Shown here: positions 30,855 through 40,255 of the stretch, piece after piece
How the letters are laid out: every line of letters starts with the position of its first letter
Position numbering within the stretch: the first letter of the stretch is position 1
Assembly (NCBI GenBank): GCA_029245955.1
Contig: JAQWOH010000040.1
Coordinates: 124,001 to 188,000 of the forward strand
Length of the DNA stretch: 64,000 nucleotides
Reading direction: 5' to 3'
Origin: Fuerstiella sp.
Lineage (GTDB): Bacteria; Planctomycetota; Planctomycetia; Planctomycetales; Planctomycetaceae
Position numbers and translations under genes: made by a program
The notes under the pieces: model-generated
Told to the model about the DNA's origin: nothing
Database searches by the model: none
The model's input: the letters and a program-made list of their open reading frames with translations, nothing else

Positions 30855-31051
30855 CGCTGTGTCCATCGTTCACCTGTTTCTGTGTGCCACTGGCTTTGAC
30901 AGTACAGCGTGTGTCGCAGTTCTGCCCGCCGCCGTTGGGCAGGTTTAATACGAGATGAGCGCAGGACGGCATGTCGGCATTCGTCTGCAAGTATCACGAC
31001 ACAAGTTCTATCGGGCGATTCTCCTACTTCGTACATCTTCCAGGATACCTC

Positions 31052-31777
31052 ATGGACTACACATATACCGACATTTCCAAGATGATCGACCACTCACTTC
31101 TGCAACCCATGCTGACACAGGACGATCTGGAATCCGGCGTTCGACTGGCACGTGCCTACGATGCCGCCAGCGTCTGCATACTGCCCTATTATGTCAAACG
31201 GTGTGCCGAGTTACTGGCGGGCAGCACAGTCAGGACATCAACGACAATCGGATTTCCCCACGGTGGCCACACCACGGCCGTCAAACAGGCCGAGGCAGAA
31301 CGGGCGATTGCCGATGGCTGCGAAGAACTGGACATGGTGGTCAACATTTCCAGGGTGCTCAGCGGCGACTGGGATTACGTCACCTCGGATATCAAAGCAG
31401 TAATCGACGTCGCTCATGCAGCCGGTCAGAAGGTAAAAGTCATATTCGAAAACTGCTACCTGACAGACGCCCACAAGACAAAGCTGTGCAAAATCTGCAG
31501 GGAACTGAACGCCGACTGGGTCAAGACGTCCACCGGCTACGGCACGGGTGGTGCAACAATGGAAGACCTGACATTGATGAAAAAACATGCTGCGGATGCT
31601 GTACAGGTCAAGGCCGCTGGTGGAATACGAGATTTCGACAAGCTATTGGAAGTCCGGGACATCGGCGTCAGCCGAGTCGGTGCCAGTGCAACGAAGGCGA
31701 TTCTGGACGTATGTCGTGAAAGACTCGGACTGGATCCGATTGAGACTGAAGCGACGGGGACCGCGAGTACCTACTAG
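31052..31777 (+). CDS. deoC: Deoxyribose-phosphate aldolase
   Basis: 241 residues from ATG 31052, preceded by AGGA; the longer frame from 30971 adds an unrelated tail. DeoC cleaves 2-deoxyribose 5-phosphate to acetaldehyde and glyceraldehyde 3-phosphate. The class I aldolase signatures are complete: MIDHSLLQP, TIGFPHGG, ELDMVVNIS, VKVIFENCYL, then WVKTSTGYG with Schiff-base Lys158, and VQVKAAGGIRDF with the second conserved Lys187. It is a cytoplasmic TIM barrel of normal length. It lies 197 bases after the isomerase gene and 159 before a PaaK-like ligase. Confidence 0.95.
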   Translation: MDYTYTDISKMIDHSLLQPMLTQDDLESGVRLARAYDAASVCILPYYVKRCAELLAGSTVRTSTTIGFPHGGHTTAVKQAEAERAIADGCEELDMVVNISRVLSGDWDYVTSDIKAVIDVAHAAGQKVKVIFENCYLTDAHKTKLCKICRELNADWVKTSTGYGTGGATMEDLTLMKKHAADAVQVKAAGGIRDFDKLLEVRDIGVSRVGASATKAILDVCRERLGLDPIETEATGTASTY

Positions 31778-31936
31778 AATAACCTTCCAAATATTTTCAC
31801 CTGCGCCCTGAACGCAGCCGACCAGACAAGTTGCGTCGAACACCTCGTTCGCAGTTCAGGATACGAAAATCACTCCACCCAAACTGGCGACCGTAGTTGG
31901 GCTATCGTCAACATCTCAGGACATCGGAGCAGAAGA

Positions 31937-33232
31937 TTGGACCAAACGATCGAAGACATCTGGAAGAGTCGCGACCTGATCGAACAAACTCAGACTCGGC
32001 GGCTGACCGAAATGCTGGACGCGATCATTCCGCGCAACCGATTCTATACGACGAAGTTTGCGGATGCAGGCATTGATGTCGCCGGCATTCGCTGCCTTGA
32101 GGACCTGCGCACGTTACCGGTGACCACGAAGCAGGAACTAGTGGATTCACAGATACAGCAGCCGCCCTATGGGGCTAATCTGTCCTTTCCGTCGACTGCC
32201 TACGCTCGGTTACATCAAACATCCGGTACAACCGGTCGTCCCATGCGTTGGCTGGACACCCACGACAGCTGGAACTGGATCATGGAATGCTGGCGGCAGA
32301 TCTATCTGCTGGCCGGAGTCCTCAAAGAGGACCGTCTGTTCTTTCCGTTTTCGTTCGGTCCGTTCATCGGCTTCTGGGCTGCATTTGAAGGAGCAACCCG
32401 CCTCGGAAATTTTGTGATCGCCGGGGGAGGCATGTCCACGTCGATTCGACTTCAGGCGATGGTCGAAAACGAAGCGACTGTAGTTTGCTGTACACCGACG
32501 TACGCTCTGCGCATGGCGGAAGTCGCCGCGGAAGACGGTATCGATCTGAAGGAATGCAGTGTTCGCACGGTGATCGTAGCCGGCGAACCGGGTGGCGCGA
32601 TCCCGGCAACTCGCAGCCGCATCGAATCCGCGTGGGACGCGCAGGTGATCGATCACTGGGGCATGACGGAAATTGCGTCGCTGGGTGTCGAAAGTACAGA
32701 CCGACCGGGCGGGATGTATCTTCTGGAAACGGAAGTCATTGCGGAAATTGTTGACCCGGAGACTCTGGGCCCCGTCGCCCCTGGCGAAGTTGGTGAGCTG
32801 CTGATCACCAACCTTGGTCGAATTGGGTCACCACTGATTCGTTACCGCACGCGAGACTTGGTGCAGGCAGGCACTGACGAGGATCCGAGTGAGCGACAAC
32901 TGCTGTGGCTGTCCGGAGGTATTCTTGGCCGGTCGGACGACATGGTGACAGTCCGAGGCAACAACGTTTTCCCTTCAAGCGTTGAAGCTGTACTGCGTGA
33001 AATTGATGAGGTTGCGGAATTTCGTATCGATGTAAGAACCGTTCGAGAGATGCACGAACTGTGCATCACCGTCGAACCCACGGCCGCTGCAGCCGATCGC
33101 GTACAGGAAGTCGCGAAAACAGTCAGTGAATCGCTGCGAAAACGACTGGGATTTACCTGCGGAGTCAAGACTGCAGAACCAGGACAGCTGCCGCGTTTTG
33201 AACTCAAGGGGCGTCGATTCTTCCGCAATTAA
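31937..33232 (+). CDS. Phenylacetate-CoA ligase family (PaaK-like) adenylating enzyme
   Basis: 431 residues. The start is TTG 31937, supported by GGAG seven bases upstream and by the normal family N-terminus (IIPRNRFYTTKFADAGID) that follows; the next ATG would cut into it. The adenylation P-loop HQTSGTTGRPMRW is at about residues 94-106, and the acceptor-binding motifs VIDHWGMTEIASLG and LIRYRTRDLVQAG follow in order. A C-terminal lid domain (GRSDDMVTVRGNNVFPSSVEAVL) is complete. The family makes acyl-CoA from aromatic or other carboxylic acids with ATP. Substrate cannot be told. No phenylacetate pathway genes accompany it. Confidence 0.88.
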   Translation: MDQTIEDIWKSRDLIEQTQTRRLTEMLDAIIPRNRFYTTKFADAGIDVAGIRCLEDLRTLPVTTKQELVDSQIQQPPYGANLSFPSTAYARLHQTSGTTGRPMRWLDTHDSWNWIMECWRQIYLLAGVLKEDRLFFPFSFGPFIGFWAAFEGATRLGNFVIAGGGMSTSIRLQAMVENEATVVCCTPTYALRMAEVAAEDGIDLKECSVRTVIVAGEPGGAIPATRSRIESAWDAQVIDHWGMTEIASLGVESTDRPGGMYLLETEVIAEIVDPETLGPVAPGEVGELLITNLGRIGSPLIRYRTRDLVQAGTDEDPSERQLLWLSGGILGRSDDMVTVRGNNVFPSSVEAVLREIDEVAEFRIDVRTVREMHELCITVEPTAAAADRVQEVAKTVSESLRKRLGFTCGVKTAEPGQLPRFELKGRRFFRN

Positions 33233-33446
33233 GGCAGTCTTCAAAAAGATGTCGTCGTGGGGAAAGCCACTCTCGCAAGGGGAATCACGTTCACCACGGC
33301 CACAAGTCAGCGTGAAACGCTGCAGGTCCATCTGACGTCTGCTGACAAATCAACGGTTCCCTGTCCATCCAGCCTGCGGGGACTGATGTTTCGCTGCGGA
33401 AATCAGTCGACACTGGTTCAGAGTCAGCCCTCGGCGGCGCGGCTGT

Positions 33447-33695
33447 TCACCCGAAACGGTCTGGCATCCCCGCGGTCCCCCCCCTTACAAACTCGCCGAT
33501 CAAGTCATCACCGAACAGAAACGTACAGGGAATCAGGTACAGCGTGACTACCGTCGCAAGCAAATCACCAAAGGCCAGTGACACGGCCATGGGAATCAGA
33601 AACTGAGCCTGCAGTGAACGATCCGGCATCAGAGGCAGCAGGCCGACGAATGTCGTCACCGAGGTAAGAAAGATGGGGGGGAAATCGTCTGCCAT
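33447..33695 (-). pseudogene. C-terminal fragment of an RND efflux transporter
   Basis: 82 codons remain. They read as the last transmembrane pair of an AcrB/CusA-type RND pump: IFLTSVTTFVGLLPLMPDRS then AQFLIPMAVSLAFGDLLATV and TLYLIPCTFLFGDDL. An intact pump has over 1000 residues; here the frame is preceded directly by TGA and then unrelated sequence. A run of seven Gs (plus strand 33675-33681) adjoins the break. The scrap cannot fold as a pump and no membrane-fusion or outer-membrane partner genes are near. Confidence 0.85.
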
Positions 33696-33841
33696 TCACT
33701 GACGTCCATCCAGGTGTCGCATTCCGAGTGCGTCAGGAAATCAAGTCTCGCATCATCGCGACCGAATCGGAAGCAGGCCTCCGGAGTTCCCTGGCCTTCC
33801 GCAAATCCGTAGTGGCCGTGGGTTTCGCCTCGGTATACACA

Positions 33842-35019
33842 CTATGTTGGTGCTCTCTTTACCCAGACAGGATTGCATTCTCCTCTGACCTTCCCGTCTG
33901 CGGATTCAACCAGAAATCGGTACACGCCCGGTTCATCAAAGTGAACGTTTTCAGCGACGTCTTGGAAGCATCGCCGGCTGAAGTCGGGGCGTACCGTGTT
34001 TCCCCTAACGGAAACATGGTACGAGGGCACCTCGCCGCTGGCCCTGTTGTAGCAGAAGTCTTCACTGCGAACGGAAACAGAAAACTTCTCTGCTGTCTCG
34101 ACAATCGACGGCGCAAAGCCACGCACCGAATGCACCGGTCCGCCTCCGCCCCTGTACGGATGCATCGGAAGCGTATGAAAATCTCGCTTGCCGCGCACAC
34201 CGGGCCGTTCAGATCTAAGTACACGGGCAGTGGAAATGCGTCATTGCTGTAGGTCTGAACTTTGAAACCGCGTGAACCGCCAATGCGATCGCCATAGATG
34301 ATCGTCACTTCGTCCTCGGATGTCAGGATTCCGCGTTCAAGTCGAAAGACAGGGCGGCAGTGCATCGGCGAAAACCTCCGTGCATTCCGGCAACTGTGTG
34401 TTGGTCCGCCACGAAATGCGCCGCCGCGTTCGTGCTGCTGTTGGAAATGTAGTTGTCGGCGCCGGGATCACCTGTCTGGTACGCTCCCTGGTTCGACACA
34501 AAGTGCTTTGCAATCAGAAAACCGCCCCCGGTGCCATTGGCATATCACCGAATTCATAGACTTGTTCAATCGTGACCTAACTGCCGGAAAGATACGGTGT
34601 GCCGGCGGGCGAAGTCAGTTTGCCGATGGCCAGCGGCCGTTCATGGCGCAGTTGCAGCTCTCGAATAAAGCTGTTCATCAGTTCCAGATTTGCCCTGCCG
34701 ATGGATTTGCCGCGTCGACTCATGATCCATGTCATGATCGCGGGCAATTCGAGAGGCAGCGTACCGCCACTGACGGCATAAGCGTTAGCCCACTCCCGGA
34801 AAAGATTTCCTCGTCCCCACCTATTTGCGCCGGACGAAAGCAGCGCTGAAAATTCGGTTTTGAGTCGTTCAACCTGCTGACACAGTGCCGGTGAAAGACA
34901 GTCTTTTCCCGCGAAACCGGGGACTAAGCCGCTCCGGGAAGAGCCCTCAAAGCGATCACCACAAGAACGACCGCAAGTGAATACGCATCTGCACCGTACG
35001 CAGATATTCGATGAGTCAT
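33842..35019 (-). pseudogene. Multiply frameshifted secreted protein (DUF3604-like)
   Basis: Read on the minus strand, five consecutive frames join into one protein. A signal peptide starts at ATG 35019 (SLAVVLVVIALRALPGA), then TAG at 34926. A shifted frame continues with GTLPLELPAIMTWIMSRRGK and LAIGKLTSPAGTPYLSGS up to TAG at 34579-34577. A third frame has GGFLIAKHFVSNQGAYQTGD. A fourth, from about 34362, has DEVTIIYGDRIGGSRGFKVQ and NDAFPLPVYLDLNG. A fifth, from about 34198, has VRGFAPSIVETAEKFSVSV and ends at 33842. Breaks lie near 34924, 34525, 34362 and 34200. The tail motifs are like planctomycete DUF3604-type proteins; that family name is tentative, the decay is clear. Confidence 0.75.
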
Positions 35020-35278
35020 GAATCCTGTCTTTTCACATGATGCCTGATTCTCACTATGTGGGGTAAAGCAGATCCAGCCTGACGGAAATCGACCGACCGA
35101 TTCTTTCGTAACCACGGAAGGAAAGTTCAGAACATCTGCAGGTATTAGGGGGTGAGTGAGGAAATATCGAACATTTCCGGGCCAGGCAGCGTTATGCTGT
35201 CGGCAATGTCCGTTCAAGAGTATGATGCACGCCTCTCTGACCAGAATCCCGCCCGGTTTCCGTTACGAAGACTTTCCC

Positions 35279-37093
35279 ATGCGTCTGATGACCACGCTTG
35301 TTTTGTCCTTGCTGTTTTCAGGACTTTTGTTGCCGACGGTTTCCGCGGCACTGCCGCCTGAAGTAAAAAAGGAGCTTACTGAACTGAATCGCGAACTGAG
35401 ACCAGTCACGGGAATGATCCGAAAGAAACAGGTTGATGAGGCGAAGGCCATCATTCAGAAGGTTGAGGACCGAATCAAGGAACTGGACATTGCCGACGAC
35501 GAAAGAGACCGCAGCCTGACGGCTCTTAAGTCGGCGCTGCAGCGGGCAAAAGGGGCAATTCCCGTCAGCTTTGAGCAGGAGGTGGCGCCGATCGTCAAGG
35601 ACAAATGCCTGCGTTGTCACGGAGAAAATCAGCCCCGGGCAAATCTGCGACTGGACACCTATGCAAACATGGGCCGCGGCGGACGCAGCGGCCCGCTATT
35701 ATTGCCTCGGAACCCTCAACGCAGCCTGATCATCGCTCGGCTGACCGCAGATGCACCACAACGAATGCCTCAGGGCGGGGCAAAACTCTCTGATGATGAA
35801 ATCGGCATCATCGGACGGTGGATTGCTGGCGGTGCCGCTTTCGATGGTGAAGATGTGACTGCCCCGATCGGAGATTCCATGGTGAAAAAAAAACCACCGG
35901 TAAAGGTTGTGATGGCAGATGGCACTGAGACGGTATCGTTTAAGGAAGACGTCGCGCCCTGGATGGTCAATATCTGTCTGCGATGTCATTCCGGGGCGAA
36001 TCCGCGCAGCGGCTACAACATCACCACGTTTGAACAGCTTCTGACTGATGGCGACACCGGCAGCACCATCGTTCCTGGCGAGCCGAATAACAGTTACATC
36101 GTGGATCTGGTACTGCGGCAGGATCCTATCAAGATGCCCGCCGGCAATCAGGTTCAGATCAAGCGTTCACAGGCCCAGGCACTGGAAAAGTGGATTCAAG
36201 AAGGCGCACACTTTGACGGCGTGGACGCGAAGGCACCACTGCGAAGTCTTGTGCCGACAGCCGAAGAGCTGGCGAACGCGGCACTGGCCGCTATGTCCGA
36301 AAAAGAATTTTCTGAAAGACGAATCGAACAGGCCGAAACGACATGGAAACGAGTCGCCCCTCGTGAAAATGCGAAGTCCGTCACCAGCGACAATCTTCTC
36401 GTCTACGGTAACCTTCCCGAAAGCCGCCTTGAGGAACTTTCAGCGTGGGGCGAGGAACAAGTTGCTTCGCTGAAATCACGATACCGACTGCCTGACGGTG
36501 CGAAACCGTGGCGAGGACGTCTGATCGTCTTTGCTGTACAAGACCGTTTTGACTATGAAGAATTCAATACGATGCTGCTGAACCGTCGGACGCCTCGTGG
36601 TGTTTCCGGACACTCAGTTGTTTCGCCGAATTTCGACAACGCTTACGTCGCAATGTTCGACGTCGGCAATACGGACAGCGCAGACGCGTTGAATGCCAGA
36701 CAGCTGCTGAACTCATTGCTCGCACAATCGTACCTGACACGAGACGGCGGCGCAGTGCCGGACTGGCTGCGGCATGGCTTCGGGCTCCTGGAATGCGGAG
36801 ACGTGGCAGCGTCTCAGTATCTGAAGCTGGCACCTCAGAAAGCCGGCGCATCGCTGGCGACTATCGGCAGCCCCGCGACAATTTTCGACGACGGCACTTT
36901 CGCTCCAGAAGAAGTCGGCCCCGTGGGATTTCTGCTGACCAGGTATCTGATCAACACCGGTGGTATCGGAAAACTACAGCAATTTGTCGGCGAGCTGCGA
37001 AAAAACCAAAACGCCGGAAGGGCAGTCCAGGCAACATACGGGCAGAACGCTGCCGCTATCGGTCAGGCATTCCTGCGTACCGGCGGCCGATAA
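35279..37093 (+). CDS. Secreted protein with two planctomycete cytochrome-type domains
   Basis: 604 residues from ATG 35279, directly before a signal peptide (TTLVLSLLFSGLLLPTVSA); longer in-frame starts exist at 35222 and 35156. A helical N-terminal segment (about 25-90) precedes two CxxCH domains: CLRCH at 110-114 and CLRCH at 233-237. Each is followed by the typical LRLDTY/YNITTF, a MP..A strand and a final W-I-GA-FDG motif. The last 250 residues resemble the DUF1570-type metallopeptidase fold (SLLAQSYLTRDGGAVPDWLRHGFGLLECG) but lack an HExxH motif. Heme attachment is expected from the motif but not shown. The role is unknown, perhaps surface redox or scaffold. The gene is monocistronic. 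Confidence 0.8.
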   Translation: MRLMTTLVLSLLFSGLLLPTVSAALPPEVKKELTELNRELRPVTGMIRKKQVDEAKAIIQKVEDRIKELDIADDERDRSLTALKSALQRAKGAIPVSFEQEVAPIVKDKCLRCHGENQPRANLRLDTYANMGRGGRSGPLLLPRNPQRSLIIARLTADAPQRMPQGGAKLSDDEIGIIGRWIAGGAAFDGEDVTAPIGDSMVKKKPPVKVVMADGTETVSFKEDVAPWMVNICLRCHSGANPRSGYNITTFEQLLTDGDTGSTIVPGEPNNSYIVDLVLRQDPIKMPAGNQVQIKRSQAQALEKWIQEGAHFDGVDAKAPLRSLVPTAEELANAALAAMSEKEFSERRIEQAETTWKRVAPRENAKSVTSDNLLVYGNLPESRLEELSAWGEEQVASLKSRYRLPDGAKPWRGRLIVFAVQDRFDYEEFNTMLLNRRTPRGVSGHSVVSPNFDNAYVAMFDVGNTDSADALNARQLLNSLLAQSYLTRDGGAVPDWLRHGFGLLECGDVAASQYLKLAPQKAGASLATIGSPATIFDDGTFAPEEVGPVGFLLTRYLINTGGIGKLQQFVGELRKNQNAGRAVQATYGQNAAAIGQAFLRTGGR

Positions 37094-37651
37094 ACATCTG
37101 CTGATAGCCTCCGAATCTGACGTTGGTGTTTCGACAGACCGTCCTGACCGGCGGGCGTATGACTTCGCTGGCACATGGAAAACTCACAATAATGTCGCTC
37201 GCAAGACAGCATTCAGGCAATTCCATGTCGCCAGAGCGAGTGGCGCAACCGGCTCTGCCCGCATCTTTGACCCCGTCTGCAGACTCATCGCAGCGAAACC
37301 CCGTTTTGAGTGCTCCGTTTGTGGCATTGGCCCGCATTTCTCCTGCTGTGGCGACCGATAGGGAAACAGTCAGACGGGAAGGTGAAGGTCAGTTCACGGT
37401 GGCTGGTGTGTCCATGGAGTACGAAAATCGGCCTCAGACTCTTTTCATAGTCCTCATGGGTTGCCAGAATGTTGCCACTCCATGTATGTGACGTATTCTT
37501 TACGACCGGAACCTGTACAAAGCAAAACAGTGAGCTGAAGACCGACCCCGGCAAACCAGTCTGGTGAGTAGTTCGTGTGCAGAGAATCCGGTAACGGCTG
37601 GACGTTACCTGACTTTCTCCTCAGTTGTCCGTTGTGTGCGAGTAGACGATC
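37094..37651. other. Intergenic region upstream of the GTPase/GAP1 cluster
   Basis: About 560 bases. Open frames on both strands lack domain motifs or ribosome binding sites. The end near 37600-37650 must hold the promoter of the cluster. No RNA gene is recognised. Confidence 0.45.
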
Positions 37652-38920
37652 TTGAATGACCTTGCCATACAAGCACAGATCACCTGTCCACATTGTTGGC
37701 ATCGGTTTCCGCCGGCTGCAACTCTGTGGGCATCCGCCCATCCTCGACTGTACGGAGATGCTCGTCTCGGTTCGGACGTGCAGCGACGGTTCCTGCCGAC
37801 ACGATTCGATGCCGGTGGGAACGCGATCGATAGTCAGGGTTCCTTTTGCAGCGAAGTCTGCTGTCCGAAGTGTCACCTCGTGATTCCCCGGACAATGTTT
37901 GAGTTGAAGTGTATTTTCTACTCGATTCTCGGTTCACCGGGTTCCGGAAAATCACACATGCTGGCGACCACCACCTGGCAGATGCGCCAGGCCATGGGGC
38001 AGCGATTCAAGCTCAGCATTTCGGACGCAGATCCCGACTCCAATCGGCAACTGAACGAACACGAAGAAAAACTGTTCTTCAACGAACACCCCGACCAGCT
38101 GGCCACTATTCCAAAGACCGAAAAAGAAGGTGAACTCTACCAGCCGGTTTCGTTTGGAGATGAAACCATCTGGTATCCGCGGCCATTCGTATTCGTTGTG
38201 CAGCCACTGGCCAACCATCCGCAGATTGAAAAACGCGATGAAATTTCGCGGGCTATCTGTCTGTACGACAATGCTGGAGAACACTTCCTGCCGGGTGGAG
38301 AGTCCTCTATCAGTCCGGCGACGCAGCACCTGACGATTTCCCGCGGTCTGCTTTTTCTTTTCGACCCGACTCAGCACGCAAGATTTCGCGAAGCCTGCAA
38401 AGGCGACAGCCAGGATCCGCAGATTCAGGGAACCGGTCGCAGTCATCGCCAGGACCAGATCCTTCACGAAGCCGCTAATCGCATACGCACACATGCCGGA
38501 CTGGCTCAGCAGCAGAAATACAGCAAGCCGCTGATCATTATCATTACAAAGATGGATGCATGGGCGCCAACACTGTGGCCTGAGTGGAAAGATATTAAGG
38601 ATCCAATCAAGGATTCGCGGCAACAGCTGGCGGGCCTGGACACCGCGTTGATTGAGGAGGTTTCTGACAAAGTGCGGGAAATCATGGCAAAGCTCGCTCC
38701 GGAATTTGTCAACGCAGCAGAAGGCTTTGCTGACAGAGTGACCTATATTCCGGTATCAGCACTGGGACGTGGTCCCGAAGAAGATCCGAATTCCGGAATG
38801 CTGGGCGTCCGACCAAGCGAAGTGAATCCGATCTGGGCGGAAGTGCCACTGCTGTACATGCTGAGCCAGACCAGTACGGGGTTGATTCCGTCTCTTGTCC
38901 GACGACCAAAAGAACAATAA
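37652..38920 (+). CDS. Zinc-ribbon GTPase, double-GTPase (DO-GTPase2) type
   Basis: 422 residues. TTG 37652 is the only usable start after an in-frame TAG at 37643, and it keeps the N-terminal zinc ribbon (CPHC at 12-15, CCPKCH at 70-75). A P-loop follows: GSPGSGKS with Lys100 (G1). The other GTPase boxes are visible: YDNAGE with Asp206 (G3) and TKMD at 299-302 (G4, guanine specificity). A long lobe with several helices follows. This combination of Cys4 ribbon plus TRAFAC-like GTPase, next to a GAP1-like gene, is that of the DO-GTPase2 proteins described in predicted NTP-dependent conflict systems. Inference: it is the nucleotide switch of the complex encoded by the following genes. Confidence 0.75.
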   Translation: MNDLAIQAQITCPHCWHRFPPAATLWASAHPRLYGDARLGSDVQRRFLPTRFDAGGNAIDSQGSFCSEVCCPKCHLVIPRTMFELKCIFYSILGSPGSGKSHMLATTTWQMRQAMGQRFKLSISDADPDSNRQLNEHEEKLFFNEHPDQLATIPKTEKEGELYQPVSFGDETIWYPRPFVFVVQPLANHPQIEKRDEISRAICLYDNAGEHFLPGGESSISPATQHLTISRGLLFLFDPTQHARFREACKGDSQDPQIQGTGRSHRQDQILHEAANRIRTHAGLAQQQKYSKPLIIIITKMDAWAPTLWPEWKDIKDPIKDSRQQLAGLDTALIEEVSDKVREIMAKLAPEFVNAAEGFADRVTYIPVSALGRGPEEDPNSGMLGVRPSEVNPIWAEVPLLYMLSQTSTGLIPSLVRRPKEQ

Positions 38921-39085
38921 TGCTGAGGTCAGTTCAGCCGCACCCATGTGTCCTGCCCGCGCGGGCGCAGCAACCGGTGATCGCAACCATCCCCATCGTA
39001 TTCAAGGCAGCTCGATGTCGTGTTGAGCAAACACCTTCATTTGGTCAACAGGCAACGTAGTTTGCCCTGATGCAGCAGGTCGCTA

Positions 39086-40192
39086 GTGAGTTTTGAGCTT
39101 GTCTATACATCAGCACGCCGCGGACTCAGGGAAGGTACGAGTGGTTTCTGCACTGTCGCCGCAACTGATGGTATTCCGCGGCCGCTGCACGAAAAGCTGG
39201 AATCATTAAGCGGTTACTCGCGTGCAGAGGCGGCAACCGCCACCGAACCGCCCGTCAATCATTCACACCTGACGATTCGGCTTCAACGCAACATCTACCA
39301 CGTCGTGTCGCGCATTGGTGACGCAGGGATCGACTATACGGGACGAACTAATAAGATCGCCCACCATCTGGCGCTTTCCGCGAACGAGGCGGCAGGGTTT
39401 CCTCACGGTCCGGCAGCCCTGTTCGCCGACTATCGGTTCTGGCACGCAGACTGGGACGCCGATCCGGAAACATTTCCGCCCGGTAGAGTTCCGTCGTCCT
39501 ACGCGGAAGCGGTGGACGACTTCGGCACCTGGGCTGGCGTCTTCGGCGATGCCGGCTGGGCCGGTGTGCTGGGCAATGCCGTTGCCGATGGACTGAAACC
39601 TGTCTCCATCATTGTCCCCAACCCCGATGACACGATGATGCTGTTGCATGAAGCGCTGCTGCTGGTACCACCGCGTGATCGCTGGAAGGTCTGTTTCAGT
39701 ACGTACTTTTCACGACTTGCTCCGGGAACCCAGTGCCACTGGCGTTTCGTACTTGACGGGACTGCGGAAGCTCGCAAATTGCGTGCACGGTCTCTCGGAC
39801 TGCTGATCGACCCTCATAGATCGACAGGATCGCCGCCCGATGGAAACCGTTTCGTCGAAGCAGCCCGGGACGATGAGCCAAATCGTGTTCATGCGGAGTC
39901 CAAAGCCACAACACGTCGCGGCAACGCCGCATCCGGTCGCTCCAGCGGAAGGGGAAACGGGGCGCGCACGCCACGTTCAGGACGTCGGCGGCCACAGCAG
40001 TCCCGTCACCCCTCGTCGCGGGGGCGGCGGCCGTCCATCCGGAACCTTGAGTACGTTGAGGAATACGATGCAGAAGAAGCAGGTAACGAACGGCGCCGGA
40101 GGCGGAAACCCAGAAAAAACGTAAGAATACTCTTCGTTATCGCATTATTGTTGCTGGCAATTGCCGTTCTTGGCTTCTTCGCGATGCAATGA
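39086..40192 (+). CDS. GAP1-like GTPase-associated protein with membrane tail
   Basis: 368 residues from GTG 39086. The first 210 residues form one globular unit: VYTSARRGLREGTSGFCTVA, IPRPLHEKLESLSGY, SHLTIRLQRNIYHVVSRIGD, DYTGRTNKIAHHLAL, then WAGVLGNAV and PRDRWKVCFSTYFSRL. This is the look of the GAP1-N2/GAP1-M region that accompanies double-GTPases. A strongly basic, disordered segment rich in R, S and G spans about 275-345. A single hydrophobic helix (LFVIALLLLAIAVLGFFAM) closes the protein, so it should be tail-anchored with its globular part in the cytoplasm. It follows the GTPase by 165 bases. Family assignment is from memory of motif order, not a search. Confidence 0.75.
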   Translation: MSFELVYTSARRGLREGTSGFCTVAATDGIPRPLHEKLESLSGYSRAEAATATEPPVNHSHLTIRLQRNIYHVVSRIGDAGIDYTGRTNKIAHHLALSANEAAGFPHGPAALFADYRFWHADWDADPETFPPGRVPSSYAEAVDDFGTWAGVFGDAGWAGVLGNAVADGLKPVSIIVPNPDDTMMLLHEALLLVPPRDRWKVCFSTYFSRLAPGTQCHWRFVLDGTAEARKLRARSLGLLIDPHRSTGSPPDGNRFVEAARDDEPNRVHAESKATTRRGNAASGRSSGRGNGARTPRSGRRRPQQSRHPSSRGRRPSIRNLEYVEEYDAEEAGNERRRRRKPRKNVRILFVIALLLLAIAVLGFFAMQ

Positions 40193-40255
40193 GTATCATG
40201 AGTTTCATTTCATTCACACTGTGCTGATGATCAAGAACAGCGGGGTTAGCAGACG

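Noticed and set aside
38955..38966. 12-base palindrome GCCCGCGCGGGC between the GTPase and GAP1-like genes
   Set aside because: Short GC palindromes of this size are expected by chance in this composition and no T-tract follows.
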